Positions 38,701 to 47,449 of a stretch of 64,000 bases of DNA are shown here, one piece after another. The stretch's first letter is position 1, and each line of letters begins with the position of its first letter. The position numbers and the translations under genes are program-made. Origin of the DNA: Pseudoips prasinana (lineage: Eukaryota; Arthropoda; Insecta; Lepidoptera; Nolidae); assembly GCA_951640165.1 (NCBI GenBank), contig OX621255.1:7192001-7256000 (forward strand), given 5' to 3'. The notes below the pieces were generated by a model, which was not told the DNA's origin, made no database searches, and saw nothing but the letters and a program-made list of their open reading frames with translations.

Positions 38701-41631
38701 GCACAGCTAGTACAATATATACCTTTACAGAAAAACGGGCACTTTACACAGTTATTGACTTTCTACGGATAATATTATTAGCATAAATAACGCATCGTCC
38801 TCATGTCAGCCAAAGTACGTCCACTGCTGGACAAAAGTCTCCCCAAAGAATGGGGGGATATGCTATAATCGCCACGCTTGGCAGACGGGTCGGGATCGCA
38901 GTTTGATGGTCATAGTTCACAGAAAAACACTGCTGCCCGTTCTCTGTTAGGTATTCCCTCGGACGATTTCTACTCCCCCCACGGGATAAGATGGGGTGAT
39001 GATATTCTATGCCGTCACCACACAGCATAAATAACTAGAAATTTCTTATTATCATTAACAATTTAGTTTTAAACACTTAAATCCTGGAATCGATGTTAAA
39101 GTCAACATAAATAGAGACGCGTGTTAAAATGGACATTTTTATTGGGTATAATGAAATTAAGACTACGTGTGTATTTTTATGGAATTGTAATAAAAAAGAA
39201 ATAAAAAAAATAGAAATTAATAACTAGTATGACCTCCCCTTGCCACGATTACGGCATATAATCGCCATTTCACGTCATTCCACTAGGCTTTTGATATTGT
39301 CATTTGGTATGTGTTCCCACTCGGCCGATATCATACGTTTAAGCTCCCTGTTATTTTGTGGAAGGGGTTGGACAGATCATCATCATCATATCAGCCGAAA
39401 AATGCTCACTACTGGACAAAGGCCTCCCCCAAAGATCACCTCAAATGCCCTCTTGCGCTATCCGCATCCAGCGACCCTCACAAGATCATCGGTCCATCTT
39501 GTTGGGGGCCTGCCCACGCTGCGTTTTCCGGTTCGTGGTCGCCATTCGAGAACATTTCTGCCCCAGCGGCTCTACGAGCTATGTGTCCTGCCCACTGCCA
39601 CTTCAACTTGGCAATTCTTCAGTTGGACAGATCGTACTGCCCTTTTTAGGAGGTCTCAGATGTGCTCAATGGGGTTGAGCTCGGGACTCGGCGTTGGCCC
39701 ATTCAAACGACGAATACCGACTTCTTGCATCGCATCTACGTCGCGAACGTTGGGCCCGAGTATTATCGTCCATGTAAACGGCATCGTTACCAATTAGTCA
39801 TTGCAGGTTGTACATGTTGCCAAAAGATTTCTGTTATATCTTCCATCTTTGAGCATTTAGTGAGCCATTTTAAATGAATATAATAATAATAATACACTAA
39901 TATAGACAGAACCATTGACAATATGTAGTAAAAATATTAGACTTAAACTAGATAATTAAACATAATTTCTTGACAATAACTTGATACGAGCTAGCTAAAT
40001 ATCATTGCTATTAAAATAAATTTTATAAATGTTTTCATATGTACCTAAATATCTATGTTACTAGAAATAATAATGTATACAACTATATTACTACAAACAT
40101 GTTCTGACTATTTACAAGCGGTTTTTTAAAGTCTACGTGAATAAAAACCTTTTTTATTTAATTTTAATACGATTTCGGTACGATACCTGGAAATTACGCT
40201 CGTCCAAAACAACAGATCTCAACCATAAGGGGTGATTTCTTTAAATCACACGTGGGCTTGGCATTCTCCTGATCCTAGTCTTCGTAACACTCACCGACGT
40301 CGGTCCTCACCATTCAGACTAATTCGAGTCTCTTCGGAGAAGAGTATGCTAATCTAGTTACTAGGAGTCCGGGAAAGGCAATTTCTAGCGATCCTCAATC
40401 GAACAATCCGAAAATCATAAATTATTCTACTAAAAATAACGAGAAGTTAGTTTTAGTTGCTTGATAATGCGAAAAGTAAGTATACTAAAGAGCACAAACT
40501 TAAAAAGGGATTATTATTTTAAAAACAAAGGTTTCGAATTTGTAATAAACATTTTTTTATACCCAGACTCTTTATTAAGTGCTAGTAACATAGTTTGGCT
40601 ATTAAAACCTCTTCAGAATTAAGTGATATACAAAAACTAAAACCGCCCGTAATATTTTTTGGAAAGGATTTCAGAAAATATATGCGATAAAACAAACCGC
40701 ACGGACGGACTTTTTTTTTTGTAACATTTAAACTGTCCACTTTTATGTACTGCATTGTGAGCTTGACAAGTACAAGTGTATGTTAATACCCAAGTGCTGA
40801 ATAAATTTCATATCATTTCATTTATTCGTTTTTCAGATAAATCCAACCCTAATTCAAACAGAGATAGTAGATTTCTGTAAGAAGCACTCGGTGTTGCCAG
40901 TAGCATACACCCCTCTGGGATTGATATCGGATGCGAGACCCGAGTTCCATGGCAAGGATGTGATTAAAACGGATCCAGCGTTTGGTGAATTGGCAAATAA
41001 GTTTGGAAAATCTCGCGCACAAATAGCACTAAGATATTTGGTAAGATTTTTAAAATATTTATAATTTATTTTGTACCTACCGACAACAGAAAAATAACTG
41101 AATAATACAGGTTGTCTTTATTCGAGTTCTAATATTTATTATCTAAAATATATAAAGTGTTTTTTCTTTTTGTATACAAATATGTAAAAATTACATCTCA
41201 AGTTATACAGGAAATCAAATTTATATCAGAGAAATAATAAACAATAAATATTTTGCGAAGCGTGGCCATTATGGCGTATCCTTTCAAATGATGGATATAA
41301 CTCCATTGTGGCATCTTTTTGGGCCTTTCTTCAGGAGTGCACAACATACAACTTTCAAGAGAAAATAAAACTATTTCAATAGGATTCTTCAGTAAAACAA
41401 AACCTTGTGTAACATAATGATAAGTACGATGAACTGTGTCTATTTTTTCAGACCCAACGCGGGATCGTCGTGCTTCCAAAGTCCTTCACAAAATCTCGTA
41501 TCGAAGAGAATTTGAACATATTCGATTTTGAATTAACTGAGGATGAAATGAAGTTTGTGGAGAGTTTTAATATCAACCATCGATGCGTTCCCGGCAAACA
41601 GTTTACACAGTTAAAGAATTATCCTTTTTAA
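29667..41631 (+). CDS. Aldo-keto reductase (6 exons, 307 aa)
   Basis: The exons are 29667-29741, 32187-32360, 33654-33770, 37054-37227, 40837-41040 and 41452-41631. All introns are GT-AG and phase 0; the total is 924 nt including stop. The enzyme is an NADPH-dependent (alpha/beta)8-barrel carbonyl reductase of the cytosol. The catalytic tetrad is D49 (YRHIDTA), Y54 (VYRSE), K83 (VFVTTK) and H116 (LYLIHWPV). Other signatures are 'IPLVGLGTY' at the N-terminus, '[11 protein letters not shown]' in exon 4, and the cofactor segment '[16 protein letters not shown]' in exon 6. Insect relatives include AKR2E-type enzymes such as Bombyx 3-dehydroecdysone reductase, but the substrate cannot be assigned. 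Introns 1-4 carry many TEs. A decayed copy of exon 6 follows at 41671. Confidence 0.92.
31165..31420 (+). repeat. 'GGCCTCTGACATGGCTTAACAACTG' family repeat
   Basis: 'CCCTAGTGTCAGAG', 'GGGACCGACAGCTTAA', 'AAAGCACGGAGACG' and 'AGAGCATCTAGCTATGAGCG' recur at 44690-44910 (minus) and 51350-51600 (plus). In intron 1 of the aldo-keto reductase. Confidence 0.65.
31863..32125 (-). mobile_element. Helitron-like element, 'GCGGCCCGGTACGTGCTTCG' subfamily (copy 2)
   Basis: Matches 5922-6187 end to end; on the minus strand TCTATATATATAAAAATC start and CTAG end. Confidence 0.6.
32187..32360 (+). CDS. Aldo-keto reductase exon 2
   Basis: 58 codons; acceptor TTTTTTAG, donor AAAG|GTAAGT. Carries catalytic D49, Y54 and K83. 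A Helitron-like repeat ends ~60 bp before the acceptor. Confidence 0.92.
32655..32870 (+). repeat. tRNA-headed SINE (family B), AKR intron 2
   Basis: 'GCGTGGCGCAGTGGCTGAGA' head, B box GGGTTCGACTCCCGC, 'GTTCTGAGTCTGGATGTAAT' body and 'TACACAGGGATTAGATTC' near the A-rich tail. Confidence 0.75.
33255..33317. repeat. Perfect 25-bp inverted repeat
   Basis: Arms 33255-33279 (AGTTGCATTGATCGTGGTCA...) and 33293-33317, 13-nt loop. Followed by 'GGTCGAAACGTCGGGAAAAT', a phrase seen in Penelope-like terminal regions. In AKR intron 2. Confidence 0.8.
33654..33770 (+). CDS. Aldo-keto reductase exon 3
   Basis: 39 codons, [11 protein letters not shown] to LIHWPVSTN; carries catalytic H116. Acceptor TTTCAG, donor CAAT|GTAAGT. 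Confidence 0.92.
34342..34430 (+). repeat. ~20-bp tandem repeat
   Basis: GTATGACCAATCTGCACTT-like units start at 34342, 34362, 34381, 34401 and 34421. AKR intron 3. Confidence 0.8.
34495..34792 (+). repeat. ~80-bp tandem repeat, four units
   Basis: Units with 'CTGAACTAATTAAAGAAC' near the start, a 'CTGGTTTT..TTTATCTTGT' middle and TCAGTTTCA near the end begin near 34495, 34575, 34654 and 34734. AKR intron 3. Confidence 0.8.
35100..35530 (-). repeat. Family-A SINE split by a Helitron-like insertion
   Basis: The SINE tail (35100-35220) and head (35415-35530) are separated exactly by the Helitron-like copy 35221-35414. Removing it restores 'TATAGATAA|TTACACCCAGAC' as in the uninterrupted SINE at 8582-8798. 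Confidence 0.8.
35221..35414 (-). mobile_element. Helitron-like element inserted between A and T of a SINE
   Basis: Main-subfamily copy: plus-strand 'CTAGCTGTACTCCGCGG' to 'TTATAATATTAGTGTGA'. The insertion point is A|T and no target duplication is visible, as expected for Helitrons. Confidence 0.8.
35870..36145 (+). repeat. tRNA-headed SINE (family A)
   Basis: 'CCGTTACCTAGTTGGTAGTG' head, 'GATCCAAAGGTCACCGGTTC' B-box region, 'CAGTCTGGGTTTAATTATCT' body, 'GTACAAGCACTGCTTAG' tail. AKR intron 3. Confidence 0.7.
36295..36485 (+). repeat. tRNA-headed SINE (family B), near intact
   Basis: 'CACGTGTGGCGCAGCGGCAA' head (A-box region), B box GGGTTCGAGTCCCGC, 'GAGTCTGGATTAAATTTGTG' body, 'CTACACAGGGATTAGATT' and an A-run tail. 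The best-preserved copy of this family here. Confidence 0.78.
36659..36962. mobile_element. ~304-bp foldback element, AKR intron 3
   Basis: The end GTGCGTTACGATTGCTCC pairs with GGAGTTATCGTAACGCAC; the arms continue through 'AAGATATCCAAATA' and 'GAGGATTGCGCGG' around a short loop near 36790. The plus-strand ORF across the left arm is a by-product. Confidence 0.8.
37054..37227 (+). CDS. Aldo-keto reductase exon 4
   Basis: 58 codons, [20 protein letters not shown] to TPAVNQIE, with SIGVSNFN. Acceptor TTTTCAG, donor TGAG|GTAATA. Confidence 0.92.
37308..37545 (+). repeat. tRNA-headed SINE (family A), AKR intron 4
   Basis: 'TTGGTAAATGCTTGCCTTTC' head, B box GGTTCGATTTCC, 'TCTGAGTCTGGGTATAATTA', and 'TAGTACAAGCTCTGCTTAG' tail. 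Confidence 0.72.
37860..37965. repeat. Imperfect inverted repeat, ~23-bp arms
   Basis: 'CAGTATAAATATGCCGAATG' at about 37861 pairs with 'CATTCGGCTTATTTATACTG' at about 37943. Confidence 0.6.
37985..38482. mobile_element. 'GGCCAAGTGCGAGTC' family with both ends in inverted orientation
   Basis: The left end 'ACCGGCCAAGTGCGAGTCGG' and the right end 'CCGTTTCGCACTTGGCCGGT' are reverse complements, unlike 16507 and 48040, which have this sequence at one end only. An internal perfect hairpin (TCACGTTTGTTGTATGGG / CCCATACAACAAACGTGA) lies at about 38056-38094. Confidence 0.6.
38520..38712 (+). repeat. Helitron-like 3' end fragment
   Basis: Ends 'GGACGAAGTCGCGGGCACAG' CTAGT at 38712; the 5' half is diverged ('CCCTCAAGGGTGCAGATAAC'). 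Confidence 0.45.
38793..39022. repeat. 'CGTCCACTGCTGGACAAAAG' family repeat
   Basis: 'TCATGTCAGCCAAAGTACGT', 'GCTGGACAAAAGTCTCCCCA' and 'CACGGGATAAGATGGGGTGA' are shared with other copies and with the segment near 9350. Confidence 0.55.
39225..39830 (-). pseudogene. Tc1-like transposase remnant, interrupted by a repeat
   Basis: On the minus strand 39780-39640 encodes, in broken frames, a VYMDDNTRA block (the second catalytic D region, family MDDN.R.H) and then LNPIEHI followed by a stop and D (family DLNPIEH.WD, the third catalytic residue). After the inserted repeat, 39360-39225 encodes EWEHIP.D.IKSLV and ICRNRGK, equivalent to the C-terminal EW..IP...I..L..SM..R....I...G. Stops and frameshifts make it dead. 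The N-terminus is not visible to the right. Confidence 0.7.
39373..39640 (+). repeat. Repeat inserted in the Tc1-like remnant
   Basis: 'ATCATCATCATATCAGCCGA', 'CTACTGGACAAAGGCCTCCC' and 'GGTCCATCTTGTTGGGGGCC' to 'TGCCACTTCAACTTGGCAAT'. It is the longest copy of the family in the window. The long overlapping ORFs here are repeat shadows. Confidence 0.6.
40200..40400. other. GC-richer intronic block, unrecognised
   Basis: 'CTCACCGACGTCGGTCCTCA' and 'AGTCTCTTCGGAGAAGAGTA' stand out from the AT-rich intron. No frame is open across the block and no known repeat word was recognised. Confidence 0.3.
40540..40826 (+). repeat. Interspersed repeat with (TTTCA)n tail abutting AKR exon 5
   Basis: 'CAAACCGCACGGACGGAC', 'ACTGCATTGTGAGCTTGACA', 'ACCCAAGTGCTGAATAAATT' and a TTTCAT..TTTCATTT tail are repeated in reverse at 44922-45090. 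The tail ends ~13 bp before the splice acceptor at 40836. Confidence 0.65.
40837..41040 (+). CDS. Aldo-keto reductase exon 5
   Basis: 68 codons, [17 protein letters not shown] to AQIALRYL. Acceptor TTTTTCAG, donor TTTG|GTAAGA. An interspersed repeat ends ~13 bp before the acceptor. Confidence 0.92.
41452..41631 (+). CDS. Aldo-keto reductase terminal exon 6
   Basis: 59 codons plus [23 protein letters not shown] to [12 protein letters not shown]. Acceptor TTTTTTCAG. Confidence 0.92.
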   Translation, partial: TQRGIVVLPKSFTKSRIEENLNIFDFELTEDEMKFVESFNINHRCVPGKQFTQLKNYPF

Positions 41632-41670
41632 GATTACTTTTCTGTAACGTTCTGTTAATGAACAGTAATA

Positions 41671-41903
41671 TTGGGTAAATGGGCAGTAACATTAGGTAAG
41701 AAGGGAGTAAGGTTTAGTATATTAGCATCGACTCTTATCGAAGAGAATTTAAACATATTCGATTTTGAATTAACTGAGGATGAAATGAAGTTTGTGGAGA
41801 GTTACAATATCAAACATCGATGCGTTCCCGGAAAACAGTTTACACAGTTAAAGAATTATCAATTTCTTTCGTTTGTGTCGATAGTCGTCCCTTGGGATCA
41901 TTA
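41671..41903 (+). pseudogene. Second, decayed copy of the aldo-keto reductase last exon
   Basis: From about 41735 to 41867 the sequence is nearly identical to exon 6: [20 protein letters not shown] and [13 protein letters not shown], with changes SYNIKH for SFNINH and YQF for YPF. The stop after PF is lost and the frame runs on to FLSFVSIVVPWDH. Upstream similarity fades across KKGVRFSILAST, where exon 6 has [14 protein letters not shown]. No clean acceptor is seen. Either the remnant of a tandem paralogue or a local exon duplication; use as an alternative exon cannot be excluded. Confidence 0.8.
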
Positions 41904-42004
41904 GAGGGACAGAGTGCGCACACACGTGTGTACTATAATTTTGACAGTGGTCAAAATTCGACCAGGAGGATATTATTATATATATACGTAATAAAATATC
42001 ATAT

Positions 42005-42630
42005 ATATATAGAGGCATTTGTCCAGCAGTGGACGTCTTTCGGCTGATGTGAAGAAATTATATATTGATATCAAGGTTATATTGCCAGTAAGTATTGTAA
42101 AGGTTTTTAGTAATCAGCCATAGTAGTCGTGCCTCATTTGATATGTACATAGTTAGCCGTGACGCCATTTTGAAAATCTTGATAATTTATATTGTTCATA
42201 AAAGCATTAACTATCACGTTGTAGGTACATAGAATATTACGTAACAATAGTTATGTATTCACCTAAAGTATATAATTTATTACAAGTACATATATTTAAT
42301 TTATTTATATGTATCTAATTAGATTGAATTCATGCGATGAGTTGAGGCGCATTAAGGTTGGTACTAATATGCTGAATCTGCCGTAGATTATACTTTTCCA
42401 TAAAATTATAAATTTTAAACATATCATTGCCATTCTAATTGACGTTAACTATTTCAATTATTATGTGATATTAAGAATAACTAGAGATAGCACTTGTTCA
42501 AATTCGACCATTAAGGTTCTATTTTCAAAGACTATAGATATTAAAGATAAATAATATTAATCTGTGCTCAGTTTTGACACACAGTTTGTCAGTGTGTCAA
42601 AAGGATGGTGGTGTGTAATGTTTTATTAAA
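42005..42630. other. Intergenic: one short repeat, rest unrecognised
   Basis: 42010-42052 has 'TTTGTCCAGCAGTGGACGTC' and TTTCGGCTGATGTGA. The remainder is AT-rich with no signal. Confidence 0.4.
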
Positions 42631-42631
42631 T

Positions 42632-42962
42632 TACTAGCTGTGCCCTGCGATTTTACCCGCGTTAAATTTAATAAATTATCACAGCTCCTCCCCTGTAGGT
42701 GATAATGCGTAGCGTGATAATATGTAGCCTATATGTTGAACCGACCTCTAAGTAATATTCATGCAAAATTTAAAGTAAATCCATGCAGTACTTTTTGAGT
42801 TTAGCCCGGACATACATACAGACAAACAGACACACAGACAAAAATTCTAAAAACCTTATTTTTGGCTTCGATATTTATTGTATATAACGCCCGAAGTATC
42901 CTTTAAAAAAAATTTTCAATGTACAGTTTTCACTTTTCTACGATTTTATTATATGTATAGAT
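42632..42962 (-). mobile_element. Helitron-like element, long subfamily
   Basis: Plus strand 'TACTAGCTGTGCCCTGCG' with hairpin-like CGATTTTACCCGCG, 'CCATGCAGTACTTTTTGAGT' and 'TCTACGATTTTATTATATGT' ATAGAT end. Relatives: 58493-58787 (minus) and 60460-60773 (plus). Confidence 0.65.
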
Positions 42963-43459
42963 ATACTTCTAATACCTATTATATAAAAATATTAGCTCTC
43001 TGCACTCTTTCTCCATATGAATGTTAAGTGTTCCAATTTCCGTAAAAAGGGGTACAAAGTTTTTGTTAAACTAAATACTATTTGTATTTTTGATTCGGTG
43101 TGTTTTCATTTATACTACTTCTTTATTTAGTGTGTTTTTTTTTAATAAGATTATTATACGTAATTAAACATTGATATTTGAAACTTTTGTGTGCGAATAC
43201 GTAATATAAGTAAGTCAGAAGATGCGGGTTTGAATCTATAGGGACGATTAAATGTTAGACCTATGTAATATAATTGTATTCAACCTTTTGTGCGAAGAGA
43301 ATTTATTTACGTTAATATATTCACGATATAATACGCGATAGTAATCTCGTGGTAAAGATTGGTTTATTAAACTGTCATATTGTCGTTGTAAATTTAAAAT
43401 CTCCTATGTGCATAAGTTCTCTTTTGTTTACATCGAACACATACTTAAAATGTTTTAAC
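42963..43459. other. Intergenic, nothing recognised
   Basis: AT-rich, no repeats matched within the window, no open frame of note. Confidence 0.4.
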
Positions 43460-43568
43460 GTACCTACAGACGTCAAATTTCTTTTATACATTTTCAACTT
43501 TACTACAAAAACATAAGGTTCACTTTCAATTGGGTAAATTTGACAGATTGGGGTAGCTTGATGTGTAC
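43460..43568. mobile_element. GTACAGACGCC-type MITE, truncated
   Basis: 'GTACCTACAGACGTCAAATT' and 'CAGATTGGGGTAGCTTGATG' TGTAC are recognisable; the outer arms are shortened. Confidence 0.6.
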
Positions 43569-44685
43569 AATAGAATACAGACTGTCACTTGGGAGTTTTC
43601 TTAATTCACACTGGTGTTTTTGTTAATCATCGTTATTCATAATATCTTTAATAATATTGAAAACCTGATTGGGCAAAAATGTCAAATAGATTTGAAATTT
43701 GCAACGACGATAGTTACCATCGTAATATAATTATTATAAGATTCATATTTGTCTTTGGTGCATCAAAATGATATTGCTTGCGATTGTCTTCTACACACTT
43801 ACCTAATTTAAATGTCATTACATCTCACTTTTATGTACCTGGTAAGAAAAGTACATGGTGACAGTGTCACTTATTTTTACATAGTAGTATAGTATTTCGC
43901 GCCAAAACTAAAATGTCACAAATAAATATGTCTGTCCTTTTCCGAAGAACTATGTTGATAGAAATGCAATGATGTTAAAATTAGTATTTTTTTTGTTGTA
44001 TAATTTAAATGAATTTTGAATGAAATATTTTCTATGGTGCTTGCTGAAAGAAAAGATACTAAGAACTCCTGTTGAAAGAACTAAACTAAGATTTATGAAC
44101 AGATTTTAAAATGTTACGTAGGTTTAAAGTGTTTGCTATATAATTAAATGAATATATTTTTGTTATAATTATTATGTGTGTTGTTATTTCTCCTAGGATT
44201 AACCCAGATACTACGACCATCAGGATATTACCTCCCATTGGGCTCCTGTCCTTCATAACTAGATTTGCCACACTATTATATATAATTTTCTAATTGATTG
44301 ATTTTGAATCTTATCACAAAGTAAGAGAGTTCAAAATATGGTAGCAACTATATTGCCACTACCAGTTAAAGGGTTTACACGCTTTATATTAGCTTCACTT
44401 GTATGTTTGTTTTTAACAAACTCCTTTGGGCGCAATTTTGACCCACTTTAAACGGTCAGATTTCATTCAAACTTCGTATTTTTTTCCGATGACGGACCGA
44501 TGACAATACGTTAATTTGATAAGATTATTCTACTATAAAATTTTTCAATTGTATGATTTCATATTTTTCTTATTTACATTATTCTTAATTAAAATTCATT
44601 TTCTATTGTTTAGTTAGGTTTTCTATATAAAGCGTGATTTTAGATTTTTTCAAACTATTTCTTTACTCACTATTCCAATATACAC
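43569..44685. other. Intergenic, nothing recognised
   Basis: Includes 'TTCGCGCCAAAACTAAAATG' near 43899, which is close to the reverse complement of a phrase near 53005 (TTTAGTTTTGGCGCGAAAT), but no element borders could be set. Confidence 0.35.
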
Positions 44686-44689
44686 GTAA

Positions 44690-44910
44690 CACTACTAAAG
44701 GCTCGAAACCGACGACAGGCGAGAGACTGTGGGGGGTGGGGGGGGGGGGGGGCGTGGTTGTCGGATGACCGCTAAAGTGGTTTAATTTCTGAGCGTCTCC
44801 GTGCTTCGAAGGGCACGATAAGCTGTCGGTCCCGGTTGCAGCCATTAGGCAACAGTCGTTAAGCCATGTCAGCGGCCTACTGGGCGGCTTGAACCACTCC
44901 GACACTAGGG
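44690..44910 (-). repeat. 'GGCCTCTGACATGGCTTAACG' family repeat with a poly-G run
   Basis: Reverse copy of the family at 31165 and 51350. At 44731-44752 it carries six G, a T and fifteen G, a potential G-quadruplex or sequencing-prone tract. Confidence 0.65.
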
Positions 44911-44914
44911 TAAG

Positions 44915-45090
44915 GAAATGAAATGAAATGAAATATTTATTCAGCACTTGGGTATTAACATACACTTGTACTTGTCAAGGTCACAATGCAGTACATAATC
45001 AAAGTGGATAGTAAAAAATTACAAAAAAAAAAATAATCTGTCAGTCCGTGCGGTTTGTTTTATCGCATATATTTTCTGAAATCCTTAAAT
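44915..45090 (-). repeat. Interspersed repeat with (TGAAA)n end
   Basis: Reverse of 40540-40826: 'TTCAGCACTTGGGTATTAAC', 'TCACAATGCAGTACATAATC', 'GTCCGTGCGGTTTGTTTTAT'. Directly abuts the previous repeat. Confidence 0.65.
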
Positions 45091-45099
45091 AAATAACAA

Positions 45100-46250
45100 T
45101 GTACTATTCTATTATTTTGAAATTTAGTTCTACTATATTAAAATTAAAGAATTGAAGACTAAAGGAAAAGACGAAATTCTAAGTGAGGGTGTGATCACAT
45201 GCACGGGATCACCGATCACGCATTAATGGGCCAAAGCGATCCTCGCCGCTGAGGAACCTACCCTAGCTAGCCTGCGGCTTTCTCTAGCTGCCTAGGTGGA
45301 CGACCCGGAGAAGAAAGCCACAAAGAAACTCCGGGCTTGCTTTTTTCGACTTCTTTTGCTTTCAGTTTACGATTTTTATTTTTTAAATGTCATGTATTTT
45401 ACTTACATTGTGATTGGTTGTTATGTAGGCTAATGCACGCACAGAACCGTTGTCATTCAGTGAATCATAATAAAATAAATAAGCAATAGCATTCAATTTC
45501 ACTCAAGCACTAAGAATATCCTCTTGCTAGACGAAAAAACGGTGGGTGCATCCGCGTACATTTACAAAATTAACAAGTCAAACGAAGTCTACCAGAGGCG
45601 AAAAAGAAAAAAATGAGTACCCCAACAGCAGTTCGACCAGTTACCGCAAGCAGCACCCGTTCACGAGTATGACGTGTGGGCCAGCCATCGCCTCCCTCGC
45701 CATATTAGAGGGAAGGAAACGACCCGACCCACAACGCCACCGCAAGCATTAACAGACAATGGGAGCATGACGAGCTTACAAAGGGGAGTTCATATTGAAG
45801 TCGTTAACAGCCTTCGGCCGAACAGCGTTTGACATGTTCAAGATAATACACATTTGTTTTAATAATAGGTCTAAAAATCTATAAAGTTAAATTATTATCC
45901 ACCACTAACCACTGCCCACGCGATAAGTAAGTAAGCACTACCCTCATTTTCAGTTTTTATATAAATAAAAACTGAAAATGATGCCACTAATAAATCCCGT
46001 ATCAGGTCCCAACAATAATGGCAGCCCTATTTATAACGCGCAGTTGTAGTAAGCGCGTTAACGAAGGCACCCATTCTCGTATTGACATTGCTTTCTAAAA
46101 GTAATCTCTCTCTGGATGTAATCTATCCCTGAGTTGGTTTCTCCTTTAAAACGCGTAGTTGTAGCAAGCGGGATAACAATGTAATACATTTTTAATAAGT
46201 CGTTAATACTTTAAGAAAGACTAAAACCAACCCTGACTGTCCTGTTGGAC
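45100..46250. other. Intergenic, possible decayed element, unrecognised
   Basis: 45490-45800 has locally open frames rich in K, R, T and S with no domain I know. A perfect 17-bp inverted repeat (CATTTTCAGTTTTTATA..) lies at about 45945-45980. 'TATAACGCGCAGTTGTAGTA' and 'AAAACGCGTAGTTGTAGCAA' near 46030 and 46150 are similar. Confidence 0.35.
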
Positions 46251-46254
46251 ATTT

Positions 46255-46830
46255 TTTTTATGCTGAATGGGTTTGCGCTTGACCACGATCTCACCAGATG
46301 GTAAGTGAAGATGTGGTCGAAGATGGACCGCGCGTACCCTTAAGATGTCTGTTCACTCTAGCCTTGAATAAACCCATGTTGTATGAGTCTGGAAACACGC
46401 TGTTCGGGAGGGTGTTCCACTGCTTAGCCGTGCGTATGATAAAGGAGGAAGCAAAGCGCTTCGTACGGCAGAATGGGATGTCAACAACAAAGCGGTGAAA
46501 CCCCTCCCGACGCCTAGTAGTCCGATGAAAAAAGGGGGAAGGAGGGATAAGTTCATGGAGGTCTTGAGCGCATTCTCCCTGAAATAGCCTATAGAAAACC
46601 GATAAGCTTGCAACCTGACGCCTATGATCCAAGCTTTGCAGCTTTTTATTTGTTAGGTCTCTGTCATCGATTATCCTGCGAGCGCGTCTGTCTATTGAAT
46701 CCAGAGAGTCCAGCTGATATTTTGCAGAGGCATCCCAAAGATGAGAGCAGTACTCCATGCAGGGTAGGACTTGAGCTTTGTACAAATTTAAAAGCTGTTC
46801 CTTCGTGAAGTACCGTCTCACCATGTTCAT
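46255..46830 (-). pseudogene. CR1/L2-type non-LTR element: reverse transcriptase C-terminus and 3' UTR
   Basis: An open minus-strand frame of 179 codons (46830-46291) encodes 'LYKAQVLPCMEYCSHLWDAS', 'LDSIDRRARRIIDDRDLT', 'RRQVASLSVFYRLFQGECAQ' and 'ASSFIIRTAKQWNTLPNSVF' PDSYNM..FKARVNRHLK. This is the conserved end of CR1/L2/Daphne-type reverse transcriptases. The 3' UTR follows to about 46255. 5' truncation, the normal fate of LINE copies, removed the rest. The frame is intact over this length, so insertion is fairly recent. Confidence 0.78.
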
Positions 46831-46837
46831 GTTTTAG

Positions 46838-46970
46838 TGAACCTGACTGCTTAGCCGGAGGTCGTGGGTTCGATGCTCACTCAGGACAAGTCTCTTTTGT
46901 GATGGTTTATTCGTTATCCATAATACAAGCTTTGCTTTGTTTATGTAAGATGGCGCTATGTAATATGTAC
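46838..46970 (+). repeat. tRNA-headed SINE fragment
   Basis: 'CTGACTGCTTAGCCGGAGGT' with B box GGGTTCGATGC, then 'CCATAATACAAGCTTTGCTT' as in the copy at 13175. Confidence 0.55.
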
Positions 46971-47204
46971 CGGATCGGTATGTCATTTTTGTAGGAAAAA
47001 GAAATATTTTATTTAATTTCAAGTTGTTCAGTTTCATAGGGAAATTAAGCTCATGTAGTGGCGTCCACTACACATGTTACACCTGCTATACATAGTAGAT
47101 GTCTTTTTTAACAATCAGTCGTTTGTTATTTTGAAATGAGATACAATTAGTTTGATAAAAGAAGTATACCTGGCCTGTGTGAATGGGACAACCGGAAGGG
47201 GAAG

Positions 47205-47290
47205 ACTCGTCGAACATTCCCGGTATTTGAACCCAGGACCTCATTTTATGCGGTTGACCAGGCTACCGCTAGACCAATGAGGCAAAAATA
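47205..47290 (-). repeat. tRNA-like SINE head, minus strand
   Basis: Minus strand 'CTCATTGGTCTAGCGGTAGC' and 'GAGGTCCTGGGTTCAAATAC' give A- and B-box-like parts. The missing 3' acceptor stem and the repeat context argue against a functional tRNA. Confidence 0.45.
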
Positions 47291-47449
47291 ATACCTATAT
47301 TACTAACGTAGTTAGTCTTAGCCGTAACGTGGTTATTCTGACGTTGCCATTTAAATGTCATACATATGCATGTTTTACAGTATACATTTTTATGGATTTT
47401 TAAGTGGTCTCCGTATTGGGATGAAAAATGGCGCTATCTCAGCTATATA

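Noticed and set aside
39240..39797. Overlapping plus-strand ORFs of 106-185 codons
   Set aside because: They are antisense to a Tc1-like remnant plus an inserted repeat; none has a protein-family signature.
46298..46808. Plus-strand and alternate-frame ORFs
   Set aside because: Shadows of the reverse-transcriptase frame on the minus strand.
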